Below, piece after piece: positions 13,133-26,500 of a stretch of DNA of 64,000 nt. Both the position numbers and the translations under genes were made by a program. The stretch covers positions 3,038,001-3,102,000 of the forward strand of contig JAWNGF010000005.1 in the NCBI GenBank assembly GCA_037039685.1, written 5' to 3'. The stretch's first letter is position 1, and each line of letters opens with the position of its first letter. The DNA is from Ceratobasidium sp. AG-K. Taxonomy: Eukaryota > Basidiomycota > Agaricomycetes > Cantharellales > Ceratobasidiaceae. Under the pieces are notes generated by a model. The model searched no databases. It was not told the origin of the DNA and was given only the letters and a program-made list of their open reading frames with translations.

Positions 13133-13659
13133 GGGATTGTTGTAGGTCATGCGAATCTCAATTATCAAGTGAATATCATTCTGCACGAATTTGAATGCCA
13201 GTTTCTTGAACTGTGGGTCAGTTATGAGCATAGTAGGGCTGGTCCTTTTACAAAGATACCCCAGTCCGACCCACGTACCCACATGGACGAGAGTCGAATG
13301 CAACCTTCGGCACTTAAGCGCATATAGGTTACAGAACCTATCCCGTTACACACATCGTTACATACAGCCCCAGTCACTCCAAGTCAATGACCTCGTCCTC
13401 CAAAATCGGGTCATCCTATGCTCACTAACCAGGTTCCCTAACTACGAGCCCGTTTACTAGGAGCTCCTCAGCGATCACTAAGTACAACGGGTGGAAGTGT
13501 CTGGGATATCACTCACTAGTATGGACGACAACGATCACAACTAAGGCCGGTGCATACAAGAACATGCTTGGTTTACAAACCGACGGACTTATATTCTGCT
13601 TGAAATATGACAAAATACTCCAGACCCGCGTGATTAGGGAAACGATAATGCGTGTTTCT
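13133..13659. other. intergenic, 3' flank of copy 4
   Basis: No gene. It contains GCATATAGGTTA at 13320-13331 followed by a CCCGTTAC...GTTAC stretch, the third copy of this downstream motif. Confidence 0.5.
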
Positions 13660-13905
13660 GTTTGCATAAAGGATTTGTCAATCTATCCGCAAGCCAGGCC
13701 AATTGGTCTGCCGCCGGGCTAAATGGCGTCAGCTCCGAGAGATTTCTTTTTGCCCCTGCCTCGCCCACCTTGCTCGAATTTCGACGGAATACTCCGCCAA
13801 AGTCTGCCGAGGTTCACCTGAAACCTTACACTCGATTCTATGTCCAAATGGCCAAAAGTGCGGTACTCAAAGCAGGATCGAACGGTTGTGATTTACTCGA
13901 CCTGG
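13660..13905 (+). pseudogene. relic of an Old Yellow Enzyme-like gene
   Basis: Base-by-base comparison with the OYE gene at 16.7-18.1 kb shows a decayed match to its exon 2 (about 17060-17285). Shared islands include CAATTGGTC followed by GCTGCCG/TGCCGCCG, then TCGCCCACCTT, CTCGAA, and TATGTCCAAATGGCCAAAA against TACGTCCAAGCGGCCAAGA. The frame is destroyed and neither the N-terminus nor the C-terminal barrel is recognisable. It lies in the same orientation and at nearly the same distance from copy 4 as the better OYE gene does from copy 5. Confidence 0.7.
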
Positions 13906-14507
13906 TATTAAGTGGCGCGATTTTTACTTCTTGTGTAGTCTGGGGTCTAACCCGTTCGCACGTTCCAAGATCCAGTATGTATCCTGGCGACTTTTTATGT
14001 CATGCCCCCATTTCTCAGGAAAGCCTGCAGTCTGCGGGTGCCTGAATTCCGGCTGGTGGAAACGTGAAATTACAGGAGTCGGATGTTTCGAAGGTGGCAA
14101 GATATGATGCAAATAAAGTGGTAAAGGAGGTTATACTGAGGCTCAAATTAGGGATAGACCGCATAAAAGCTTAACCAAAACGTCTGAGGGTGCCTATATA
14201 GTTGTTTGAGGGTACAAAAGGACAAATTGTCACACTCGAACCGCTTGTCTACGTGCAATACATTCTCACGAAGTGGGGAATCAGTTCGAACAGTGGTCGT
14301 CGCTCGAGTATAAAGAAACAGATCTAGAACCATGGTGGTTCCGTGGGACGATAGAAGATGACCGCGCGATCAAAGTCATGTGATCTGGTAGGCGTATCTT
14401 GGATGCTCGGTTCCGAAATGTCATTCAGCCTTTCATCCAACCACACGCCAAACAGCTCAGGACGCCACAACAACATGGGATCCATCCCTGGCAGATCCCC
14501 ACTCCGA
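13906..14507. other. intergenic between OYE relic and copy 5
   Basis: No gene recognised; the right end is promoter DNA of copy 5. Confidence 0.4.
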
Positions 14508-14515
14508 CATAAAAC
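14508..14515 (+). promoter_or_regulatory. TATA-like box of oxidase copy 5
   Basis: CATAAAAC 49 bp upstream of the start at 14557, matching the position of the boxes before copies 2 and 4. Confidence 0.4.
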
Positions 14516-14556
14516 GGGCATGTTCACGAAGGATGTTGACCATTTCGAATTCCACC

Positions 14557-16380
14557 ATGACTCCTCTCGCTCTTTGGGGAGCCTTGCTCACTGTGACCCT
14601 CTTGGCGGACTTCGGCGCGTGTAGCACAACAACCACCTGTGTAAGTTTTATTGTCCTATAATCGGTTGTGCAAAAGCTGAACGTGGTTGTACCAAGTGCG
14701 ATGAGCTTCGGAAAGCGACGTCCCGCGATAAAGTTCTAGGACCCCTGTCTTTGAACTATGGGCTGGAAAACCTCAAGTACTGGTGTATGTTCGGCACCAT
14801 TTTGTGTCTTTCTATTCTAATATTATTATTTAGCTTCGACCTGCTTCTTGAGGCCACAATGTATATTTACCCCCACTTCCGCGTCTGATGTATCCACAGC
14901 CGTCAAGATTTTCACTCGTAACGGTTGCCAATTCGCAGTTCGCGGTGGCGGACATAGCCCTAATCCTGGCTGGGCGGGAACTTCATCTGGAGTTCTTATT
15001 TCCTTGTCAAAGCTCAATACCATTCAGGTCAGCGACGATGCCAAATCAGTCATCGTCGGAGCTGGAAATCGCTGGGGCGATGTCTATGCGGAGACTGGTA
15101 AGCGCGGTGTCACCGTCCCTGGCGGTAGGATATCTCCGGTTGGAGTGAGCGGGTTCCTACTGGGTGGCGGCTTGTCCTATCTTATGCACCAGACTGGGTT
15201 TGCAGCCAATAGCGTGCTCAGTTACGAGGTACGCGATCGTTTATTCATTGACTTTTTTGTCCTGACGGCCACAACTATCATAATAATAGATTGTGCTAGC
15301 AAACGGTACAATCTCCGACGTAACCAATGCCTCCGCTGGTGACCTATTCAAGGCTCTCAAGGGCGGAAGTGGGAACTTTGGCATCGTCACCAGCTTCCAT
15401 ATCCAAACGTATCCCGTCAACCAGGTCTACGCCGGCAATCTCTACTATGCTCCTGCCCAATATGACTCCTTGTTTCCGCTTATGGAAGCCTATGCTCGCG
15501 AAGGAACGACATCCGATCCGAAGACTCATATGATTTCCGCTTTCGTCAACGACCCATCGAAGCTGCTTAATATGGCTACTTTTTACGGCTTCCATTCGGA
15601 CCCTGTGATTTCCCCGCCGCCTGCTATGAAACCTTTTGTAGAGGTTCCAACTATAGCCAACACACTGAAGGTCAAGACTGTGAAAGATGCGACGGACGAA
15701 CTTACTGTGGGAACTATCAACGGCCTACGGCACGTATTTCCATTTCCATAACTAATCTGACGGTCGTGCGAACTTACTCCGCATCGGATAGATACGACGT
15801 GCGCGACTATTCTATTCGTGCGGACGCCAAGTTATACAAGCAGCTCTTTGAGCTGTGGCAGTCCACTACCACCGGGCTAAACTCTACTGCCGGGTTTTTG
15901 TCGGTCATAGCCTTTCAGCCAGTCTCGGACAGCATGATCCGCGCAAGCGATGAACGAGGAGGAAATGTCCTTGGACTGCAGGCTATAGGCGATCCGCTGA
16001 TTAGTAAGCACATGTATCATGGCTCACTTGAGATAGACTAACGGTGCCCCATAGTTGTAAACTATCAGTTTACTTGGCTATTCCCTACCGACGACAAGAA
16101 GGTGTATGCGACCATCGATAAGCTGATGGAGGCGTCTAAGGGTATTGCTAGATCGCAAGGAAAGCTCGCTGATTACATGTAAGTTCGCGTCTGTTTCAGC
16201 TTGATCATAACGGCTGCTGATCAAAGTCGAAGGTACCTCAACTATGCGAGTACCGGCCAGAAAGTATTCGAGTCCTATGGCCAGCCTCAAGTGGATTTCC
16301 TGAAGAGCGTCAAGGCCAAGTACGACCCAGAGGGTGTGTTCACCAAACTGTCGCCCGGCGGGTTCAAGATTCCTTTGTAA
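14557..16380 (+). CDS. secreted FAD-linked oxidase (VAO/BBE type), copy 5
   Basis: Exons 14557-14640, 14697-14784, 14834-15228, 15290-15729, 15792-16003, 16055-16178, 16233-16380; 496 aa, all exon lengths equal to copies 2 and 3. Signal peptide 1-22 (LALWGALLTVTLLADFGAC). RGGGH, VGVSGFLLGGGLSYL and the BBE tail SYGQPQVDFLKSVKAKYDP are present; the second flavin-linking cysteine is absent (GGRISPVG). Intron 4 begins with GC instead of GT (15730-15731) yet its ends fall exactly where the sister introns do and keep the frame. The nearest GT is 4 nt further on and would shift the frame. An OYE gene follows 353 bp downstream on the same strand. Confidence 0.88.
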
Positions 16381-18102
<1,722 letters not shown>

Positions 18103-19095
18103 GTAATCATGTAATGCTGCAACCGTAATAACATGCCTGTAATATAACGCTCAATAGCGGCTGAGTGGGCTACCTACTCTTTCTGGCCAGACCACTTAAT
18201 TGTGGACGTGATATCTTGATACGCGATCAAAACTATGGTTCTTTAGGCCCCGAACACGATGGTCTTACCCCAGATATGCCTGAAAAATGTGGCCGCACCC
18301 CAGATCATGATTGATCTGTGATCATGATCGGATGTGGTTGGATACATACCAACGGGGAATATTCCACCTTGCCATTAAATTTAGTTCAACAAACGGAATA
18401 GCCGCAGAATTTAGCTCGGTGCCGCCGGCGGGAGCGATGGTAATATGGTCCGGAGCGAGAGTATGCGGTCTCATGGCTATCACGCGGGGTACGGCCAGTA
18501 TAATAATTGTAGATAAGGGTTACTACGCGAGGCCGATTTATTATGGGCTAAGAGTCGCGGATGGATGAAGGATCGCCCTCGTAAAAAGACGAAGTGACGG
18601 GCGAATGAAAATAACTCCTGTAGATATGGCAGGCACAGATATGAAGTGGTGGAGCGACCACAGGGGCGGTAAGCGCCGAGCGTTGAAGCCGGCGGGCTGG
18701 GCCGGGTCCAGTCAAAGTTTACCAGCTTTGCGGCAGTCACGGGAGCACAAAGCCGTGGGTTCATGTGGCGGAGTTTCAGCGATCACGAGTCCCTGATTCG
18801 CCGTCATCGACAAAAAAGGTCTCGATCGACTTTCGGTCGAGGGCAATTCGCCCAAATGATACCGCGGGAATTATTATCGACGCAAAAGGCCTGATGCAAG
18901 ATGGAGATCATGCCTCGAGGCCAAACTATTTGTTCCCTCCAATCATCATGGACGTTGTCCTGCCATATCTGAGGCCGGTACCGATATGCCACTCCATGTC
19001 ATAAATTGCACTAAAGAGTATTTTTGTATAAATGAATTGACGACACACAGAGCCCTTGAACCCGCTCCTGCCCTTTTCCGTAGAGAACCACTTCT
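18103..19095. other. intergenic, nothing recognised
   Basis: No open frame with family resemblance and no repeat noticed in about 1 kb. Confidence 0.4.
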
Positions 19096-19536
19096 ATGGC
19101 CAGTCTTCCGTCCAAACCGAGCCCACTGTTATTATGGATGGGTGCTGTGATACAGACGCGTGGATCAAGAAAAGAGCTTGGTCGCCGACCCGGGGAGTCG
19201 TTCCAGGCCTATGTTTCGCGCTGGCTGACGACCAAAAACTCTACTCTAAGATGGAAGCCCGAGCACTATCCTCACGCCCCACCAGGCAGACAAGTTGTTT
19301 GGCGTCCTATAGGTTAGCTTCTTTACGATTCAGCGTGGACGAGGATCACTGATTTTGATCTCCCCCAGTAAATGGACGCGACTTGCCTGCGTGCCTTTGT
19401 GGCATCGGCGATGACGAGGAAATCGCCAAAGAAATGGCTTGCAAGAGCATTATCGAGACTGTTGGTTGTGTACGATCTCTTTTCAACGACAGATACGTGG
19501 CTAGGACTAACATATGGTTCACTACAGATGACGTGA
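19096..19536 (+). CDS. small protein with probable double-stranded RNA-binding motif
   Basis: Proposed exons 19096-19312, 19369-19469 and 19528-19536, giving 108 aa. Residues about 33-106 fit the alpha-beta-beta-beta-alpha plan of a dsRNA-binding motif: a first helix around GESFQAYVSRWL, strands around QVVWRPI and VNGRDLPACLCGIG, and a last helix DEEIAKEMACKSIIETVG, where the family has a basic/alanine-rich helix. The first intron has normal borders. The second (58 nt, with CTAAC 20 nt from its end) leaves only Met-Thr before the stop; if it is retained the frame runs to 19595 (147 aa). The last helix is acidic, which is odd for an RNA-binding surface, so RNA binding is uncertain. Confidence 0.5.
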
Positions 19537-20350
19537 AGTTGGAAGACTCGGGTGGCGCACGCGACGGGGAGAGTACTTCGGGGATTCGGGTTTGAACATT
19601 CTGTATACCAATGTCTGATTATTGTTACGATTATACAACGGAACACGGGTTTTTCTTGCTTTTCATTCGGGAATAACACAGGGAACAACCGGGGGTTTGC
19701 CAATAACCAATTGTTCGGCGTGGTGCGACCAGGCAGTTTGAGCGTAGCGCGACCCGAATTCATTCTGGCATATCTTGGCATGAGGCAGCCCGAATGAGAG
19801 TGGGCCGTCGCCGGATAGAACCGAAGGCACCAACTGAATCGCGGTGATAGGGGGTCTACCTAGTGAATTGCTGCGATAGGCTTGCCTAGGCTTCGCGAAC
19901 GTATACAACTTTTGGACAGGCGCATACATCATACGGGCTATCGATCGGTGATTAGGTACCGTAGGTGTGGGAATTACATCACTCTGTTTTCTTACTGGAG
20001 CATGAACATCGATCCAGGGAAGAGTGCCCACTGTTGCATGACCGCCATGCCATCTACGGACACCCGTAATACAGTATGAAACGAAAAAGCTTAAAACACC
20101 GGCAGATCCGCCAAACATTTATCGAGGACAAACTTAACATAGCGTCTGATTGACCAAGATGTTTATGGAAGGGGAGGATTTTTTATTTTCAAATTTGCTA
20201 TATTATAAAGATGCTTTGGGGCCTAGCCCTATGTACACCTTCTGTAGCAGAGGGGAGCAAGAGAGAGAAAGAAAAGGAAAATATCGTGAACAGGCTCAGC
20301 ACGTAGAGAGATGAATGGATCTGAACATGGAAAAAGGGCGCTATGCTAGA
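19537..20350. other. intergenic, nothing recognised
   Basis: Overlapping open frames on both strands show no family resemblance; AT-rich from about 20160 to 20340. Confidence 0.35.
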
Positions 20351-20760
20351 CTATCTAAGAGATTCAGCAAATCGACGTGTGGCTTTGATGAAGCCAAGGA
20401 GCGCCTGGATGCCCCCAGATGAGGACAACAGGAAATCCAGTGAAGGGAAGTCCCGTCCTCTGGAGCCCAAGTGCTTGTGTCGATCCTCCCCGTGCGCTGG
20501 GCAGCGAAAAAGAAAATGGGCAACCGTTTCCGGTTCTGCTCCACAATATGTGCAAGGGAGGATTGATGGATCTGAGCGCAGGTTCATTATCTAAATAAGA
20601 TGCGGCGGGTATATGAGGCACTGAAGCAAGCGTCACGATGATTGCGTCCGAGATCAAGTGGCAGAGCAACTTGGAGTGTGTAGAATTTCTCCACAGGAAT
20701 GGCGACCAAAAGCAGCACAAGCTCACTTAGAGTTTTCCTGTTCTTGAGATTATTTTTTTG
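20351..20760 (-). pseudogene. 3' relic of a non-LTR (LINE) retrotransposon
   Basis: The minus frame 20351-20587 encodes 78 aa with the zinc-knuckle pattern that ends the reverse transcriptase ORF of many fungal LINEs: CTYCG, then ETVAHFLFRCPAH, a C-x2-C...H-x4-C arrangement. Upstream on the same strand, KLLCHLIS and a degenerate serine/arginine stretch match the region just before that knuckle but in shifted frames, so this is a decayed fragment of the last ~130 codons. The reverse transcriptase core, endonuclease and tail were not found. Confidence 0.65.
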
Positions 20761-21849
20761 GGGCGAGTACCTGGTAAACGACACAAGGGATGCGGAGTGC
20801 TCCCCAAGACGTGGAGCAGTCAGATAGCTCCAGGCCCGCGTATGAAGTACTCCTCTGCGCGGCTACGAGCCAAGGGTACGTCTTTTGACAGATACCTCAT
20901 CAACGAACAGATAAAAAATATATTTCAACATGTAAATACAATACCAACAATACGTTTGTCTCCCATCGTGAGATTGGTCGTGAGGGGTTCCCAGGCGCTC
21001 CAAGCCGTCAGGTAGACTGTGGGATGCTGGGAACGCGTCTCGAGTTGTTGGGAGATGGTTGCTTGGGCTCCTAGAACAAAGGTGATTACTTGAGGATCTC
21101 TGTACCATTTGGGAGCGCTCCCAGTGGTTCCAAGTCCAGTATTCTGACTATACAACGACTGAAAGCAGCGCCCAAGGTCAGGGTTATCATTGCGTGGGAT
21201 GGTTGGCGAGGGGACTCTTGTTGTCGTCTAGTCGTGAGCGATCAGACTGTTGGGCGGGGTGGGTATTGGGGTAGGAGCTGTTGGAAGGACGGAGGTTGAT
21301 GTGCTTTGCCTGCATCGAGGCCAACAATAGCGATGGTAGTACACGCTCGCGGCGTTGGACATTTTGAAAAAGAACAAACCGTACGAGTGAGCGGCCGTGG
21401 CAAACACGACACGCCACCTAGATATTTGCATTGTATGTGCAGGTAACAGACTCGTCAAGGACAGTGGGGATCGGGAGGGGCCTGTCGAGGCGTCAGCAAA
21501 CTCAAGGAGGGTTACGGAGCGTTCCTGCTCACTCGGAAATATGGTTCTAGGGTGGGTAGTTGAAAGCTGGACACGCCGGGGGCGCTGCGCAATGCAAGCT
21601 GCCCCATGCACAATACTGTTCAGCCTCTCGGGCATGTAGGTAGATGTTAAGCAAGATAACTACCGACTCCACCTGAGCGACATCGAGGGGCACCTGAGTA
21701 TCCAAGTCCCAATGATCGTTGGCGCGGGTTGGGCAGGTCATGCCGCGCAAGGCATTTAGCGGTGAACGTATGGTAGGTGTAAAGCGACGACTTGAGCGTA
21801 CTCCTCCGTATCCTCGGCTGAACAGAGTGGAAGACGTGGTTGGGCTATA
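20761..21849. other. no gene recognised
   Basis: High-GC sequence with only short overlapping open frames. A further very degenerate unit of the adjacent tandem repeat may occupy its right part (around 21500-21850), but I cannot show it. Confidence 0.35.
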
Positions 21850-23550
21850 TGTTGCTTGACATAGGCGGCAGGCGCCGACTGTGAGACGCAGCGCAGCACA
21901 GTGGGGTTTGTTGAGGACGTCACACGACTCTTCGAGTGTGTACGAGCACACTATGGGGGTTAGCTACCAGTCTAACATGAAGACGGGAGGAGGGGGAGTG
22001 CGTGCCACGGGTATCAGGGCTCTATCATTCTCGGCGTGTGTTGAGACCGAGTGCCATACCGACATCAGCTCATATCGCTACAACGAATCATTTAGCACCA
22101 AACATCAGGTAGCCTTAAAGTGCCTATTCCAGCTCACCGATTGCTCAGCGTCTCTCAAGGGACTGAATCGAGGGCGGAATCGAGTCGGATGTTGATTAAC
22201 CAGGAGAACTGGCGCCGACTGGAGAGACGGCACCGGGTGGGCCAGCGTACTGATGATATTGTGCGGCCCCTCGAGCAAGTAGATGCATGCTATGCGGGCC
22301 GGTTAGCAGTCGGACATGAGCAACGGTGAAGGGAATCAAGGGGGAAGATATGCCACATGTCCAAAGACGCTATCGTCGTCAACACATGTTGAAACTGAGG
22401 CTCACGCCGGCATCCACTTGTATTGCACTAGCGAATCGTTTAGCAGCAGACATACAGCAGCCGCCAGAGCTTACCAGTTGTTCGACACAGCCCGGTGGCA
22501 TGAACGAAATGCCCGATTAAGCTGCATGATTGGGGGAAAGAGCGCTGAAGAGGGACAGTGCACAGTTCGGTCGCCCTGTTGGGGAAGTTCTATGACCCCG
22601 TGAGCATGTGCTTGCATGTTACACTGGTGGGGCAGGGTGGAATGTGAGGAGAAGCAAGGGGGAAGAGCGTGGGATATGTATCTGGGCGCTACCGTCGTCG
22701 GCGAACGTTGAAAGCAAGGCCCACTCGTATCGTCCTAGTAGCTCATTCAGCCACGAATATACAGTGATTATGAAGCGACCGCCTTAGCCTACCGGTTGTT
22801 GAATACCCCCCAACAGCACGAACATGATGCCCGATTGAACTGCGTGTGACCTCGGGAAAAGGACGACGAGTGGGGGACATTGAACAGCACACCTCCCGCT
22901 AGTGGAGAGGCTGCATGATCCATTGAGCATGCACTTGTACGCCATGGGGTTAAGCACCAGTTGGACACGAGAAGTAGTCGTCAAGGGAAGGAAGGAAGGG
23001 GGATCGGGTGCCCGAAAGCGCCATCGTCATCAGCGCAGGTTGAGACTGAGACCCAGATGGATGGCCACTTGTATCGCTTTAGTTAATCGCTTAGCGATAA
23101 ACATACGGCTGATAAAAAGCAACCACTCAAGCTTACCGATTGCCCAGTACTGGACGACTGCAAGAGCGGAATGCCCGGCCGTCCTGCGTACGACTTGGGT
23201 GACAGTGCCCACAGATAGGAGCGCCGACCATGGGCCACCTTCTAGGGCAAGTCGATCGACTCCTGGCATACGGAGCTGGACGCTACGCAGATCGACGACG
23301 AGTGGCAACCAACAAGGACGCCAGTGTGCCACTTGTCCTTGCATGTGATCGCCAGCGCATGTCGATTCGTGGGTACGTCGTGCCCGCTCTTACGGCTCCA
23401 ACGAGACATTTAGCATTAAATAAACATAAAGCGACTCGATACGACTCACCAGCTACCCAGTATACTTGGGCAACTGGGGTGGACGGTATGATCGAAATGC
23501 GTTCTGGCTCAAGAATCGTACTTCCGAAGCCAGACGGCTAATACGAAAAG
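21850..23550. repeat. diverged tandem repeat, about five units of ~330 bp
   Basis: The same string of landmarks recurs at roughly 330-350 bp spacing. A block resembling CGTCGTC..CA..GTTGA.A...AGGC occurs near 22016, 22370, 22690, 23020 and 23370. It is followed by a TTGTATCG.....CGAATCGTTTAGC...AAACATACAG-like block, then by GCTTACC.GTTG and GAATGCCCG blocks. A GAGCATGCACTTG-like block and a GGAAG.AAGGGGGA-like block precede each unit. Units differ by many substitutions and small indels. No unit has a conserved open frame, although one frame gives similar peptides (TCIALANRLA, TCIALVNRLA) in two units. Confidence 0.7.
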
Positions 23551-26500
23551 CTTCAGCAAAAGTTCAGACATGCAGAGGTAGGAGGAGCAGACACCAGGCA
23601 TAAACAAATCGAATGATGTGGGAGCCAACTCTAGCCGCCGAGCCTCATAGGGGTTAACTGTCTATCCAGCCCTATTGCACAACACCCCAAGCAGTGGGCC
23701 TGGATATCTGACGTGCTGTTCCGGCTGCCTAATGTTTGTGGCCCATAAGGGTCGGGAAATTGCAACAAAGCATAACGAGAATTACAATCGACAGAAAGAG
23801 ACACACATAACGATAAATTCTCCGAATCAATGCTTTAGGAAGCCGGATGAGATTGGCACGCGGTTGGATGACGAAGCACTCGCCAACAGGCGCATATATG
23901 ATATCTCACATGACAGATACGCAACGATTCTCTACACTGGCGCGAGATGGATACGCGTCGCGCTCTCTGGATACTCCGAGACGCGAAAACATTTCGGTGT
24001 TTGGGTTGTTTGGCCAAGTCGCATCTGCAAATGTATTGCAAATAGAATCGACGCTCGGCCCGAGTATGACTCGGTGCACCGATTTCATGCGCGCCCATTG
24101 GAGGAGAACCACGTCGCTAAGGGTGTGCGCTACGAGGAAGCTAACAATGGGAATTACGGCCGACAGGTCGTGGGAGCGTGATATCAGAGCCAGCAGATGA
24201 TCCAGGCACGGTTTGGGGATCGGAGAGCGTGAGCAGTCGCGATTTGGGATAAAAATGATTATATTCAGTATAGAAATCAGGCTGTATGGGTTCTGGAATG
24301 TAAATACAGCATATTGTAGGACGAACCGGTAAAGAATCCATCTGCACAACAAGCAGCCGCGTCGATCGGGCACAACAAACCATGGACCCACGTGATCACA
24401 GGGATACGCGTCGCATCCATTCGGCGGAGACATGAGATCCAGGTGCTGCTCCGATCGGCCTTATGGCGCGTCTGTAATGCTCAAATAGGGCAAGAAAGGC
24501 GCACGAAACGAGGGGATAGGAAGAGGGAAAAAGTGGCGTACAATGTCAGAACCCACTCCAATCTCTCCTGGAAGCTCGGAAGCGCTCCAGTCGCTCCAGG
24601 AAGCTGCGGAATCATTCGTATCATCCACAAGGTATCCCCCGGACAGCACCAGAGCCCTCCAGCGTGTTGAGAGCCAGCCAACCGCTTGCTAACAAAGAAT
24701 GCCGGAGCCGTTGACCGCGGCTGAAACCTGGGTGAACAGCAAGCCGTTCGATCGCTTGGACTGTCGACCAAGAAGTCAGGGCGGTGCTCACCCTGTTTGG
24801 TCAAACCTGCGACACATTTGCAGTGTTCGTGTAGGGGATGGGAGCACGGAACCTTCGAGCTGAAGACTCGACGTGCTTGATTACGGCGAGACGACGCTGA
24901 TAACTGCTGGACGTGCCTCGAGGAAAGCCCGGCCTGTCACGTCGACGTCGCCCAGGTATATTGGGTGACCTCCATATCGCAAGGCAACACCAATGCACCA
25001 GTTGTTTTGTTGGCGTTGCTGGGATGCTCTTACCCGAGTCGGACAACCCTATGCACCGCACCCACGACAGGCTATTGAGGAGGAGCGTGAGCAATCAAGT
25101 GATTTTCCCGCCTGAAGAAGGGTGAATATATGGTCGACTAGGTGCGCCTGGGAGAGGGGACATGGCGGCAGACACGTGCGCTGATACACCTGAACCAATG
25201 GAAGGCATTGAGCAGTCTAAGCATGCTGAGCACTCACCAAATGGTTGAGGGGTGGGATGCCAAACTCTCCAATCGTGACCCAAACAAAGGCGAGCAACAA
25301 CCCATTCGGCCTGTTCAACTCATTCAACAGCCGGCCGGGCAATCAGAGCCGCGTTCACTATGTTTAATTGAACCAACGATACACCCAGAGCGCACGTGGA
25401 GGGGGTGGAACAAACCAGCGGGCTATATGGTCAACATGCTCAGGCACAATAGAAAAGAGACAAAGTGCTGGACGTACCTCGGGCCATCGTCCGTCAGTCT
25501 CATCGACACATAGCAGAAAGCAGTGAGCCCCCTGTGTAACTTATTACCAGCACAATCGTCGTGGCCGGGAGTTGTTGGGTCAAGGTGGCAGTAGGTGGAG
25601 AGCTGTTTTTGTCGGAGGGACGGGTTAGCATATGTTGAAGTGGGTCTTTCGGGGTAGGGTCGACCGTGGCCAAGGGAGCAAACGTCTACGCTGAGGTGTG
25701 CTTGAAGGCATTGAGCAGTCCGAGCTCGTAGAGAGTACCGGCCGATGGTAACTGAGGTTGCTTAGCGGGCGACATGGACGCAGGAATAATATGACCAAGA
25801 AGCTCTCCCCGATAGATTTGCGTGGCTCCGCATCACTTGATAATGGACTGGACATCGATTGCTGTTCAAAGAGCCCTGTACGTTGGACGATGTAGTTCCC
25901 GCTTGGCTCCGAATCAACACCGACGAGCCACGAGACACTGACGCAACAACCGCCTCGGACTGGACGACCGAAAAAGGCACAACGGCTGGACCTCCATCTG
26001 TAGACTACCTCGTTAACCAAGGGGGAGGGCTCGAGGGCAGAGGCTCACTCACGCCGAAAACTATCAGAAACTTCACCCATTCCAAGATCGCCTCCGTCGC
26101 CCGAATACCGTGGCCGCATAGTACCAGCTCTCAATCGAATGGCCGCGCTGCTTTATCGCTATGCGTCAAAAATCAGAATAGGAAGAGAGCGACGGAGCAT
26201 AGTTGTGGATTAAACCAAACACCAACGATGCTGGTGATGGTAAACAATGCGCCAGTTACCCCTGATTGAAATGGTTACGCAATGCGTACCAGGAGCCGGG
26301 GCTCCCCGCAATTCACAACAAACATCACAGGAGAGCCATTGCCACCCACTCTCTAGCTCACAAGTAGGTCAGGAGGCCCGTTTTGCGACCCAGCAGCACC
26401 TTATGCTGCTATCCAGGCAGTTGCTCACGAAGCAGCAAATTGAATATCACCATTGGCGAGACCTTGTTCGGGACACGCTGGGAAACCCCGACAGAACCAA

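Noticed and set aside
15730..15740. Donor GT at 15734 for intron 4 of copy 5
   Set aside because: It would lengthen exon 4 to 444 nt and put exon 5 out of frame, unlike the three sister genes.
21850..23550. CRISPR array or rDNA spacer
   Set aside because: Units of ~330 bp are strongly diverged, without short constant repeats and unique spacers, and no rRNA sequence is nearby.
23675..24433. Overlapping 168-aa (+) and 175-aa (-) open frames
   Set aside because: They lie opposite each other in high-GC DNA, with no motif, intron or homology signal; best explained as chance.
25625..26269. 131-aa (-) and 136-aa (+) overlapping frames
   Set aside because: Same reason: mutual overlap and no recognisable protein features.
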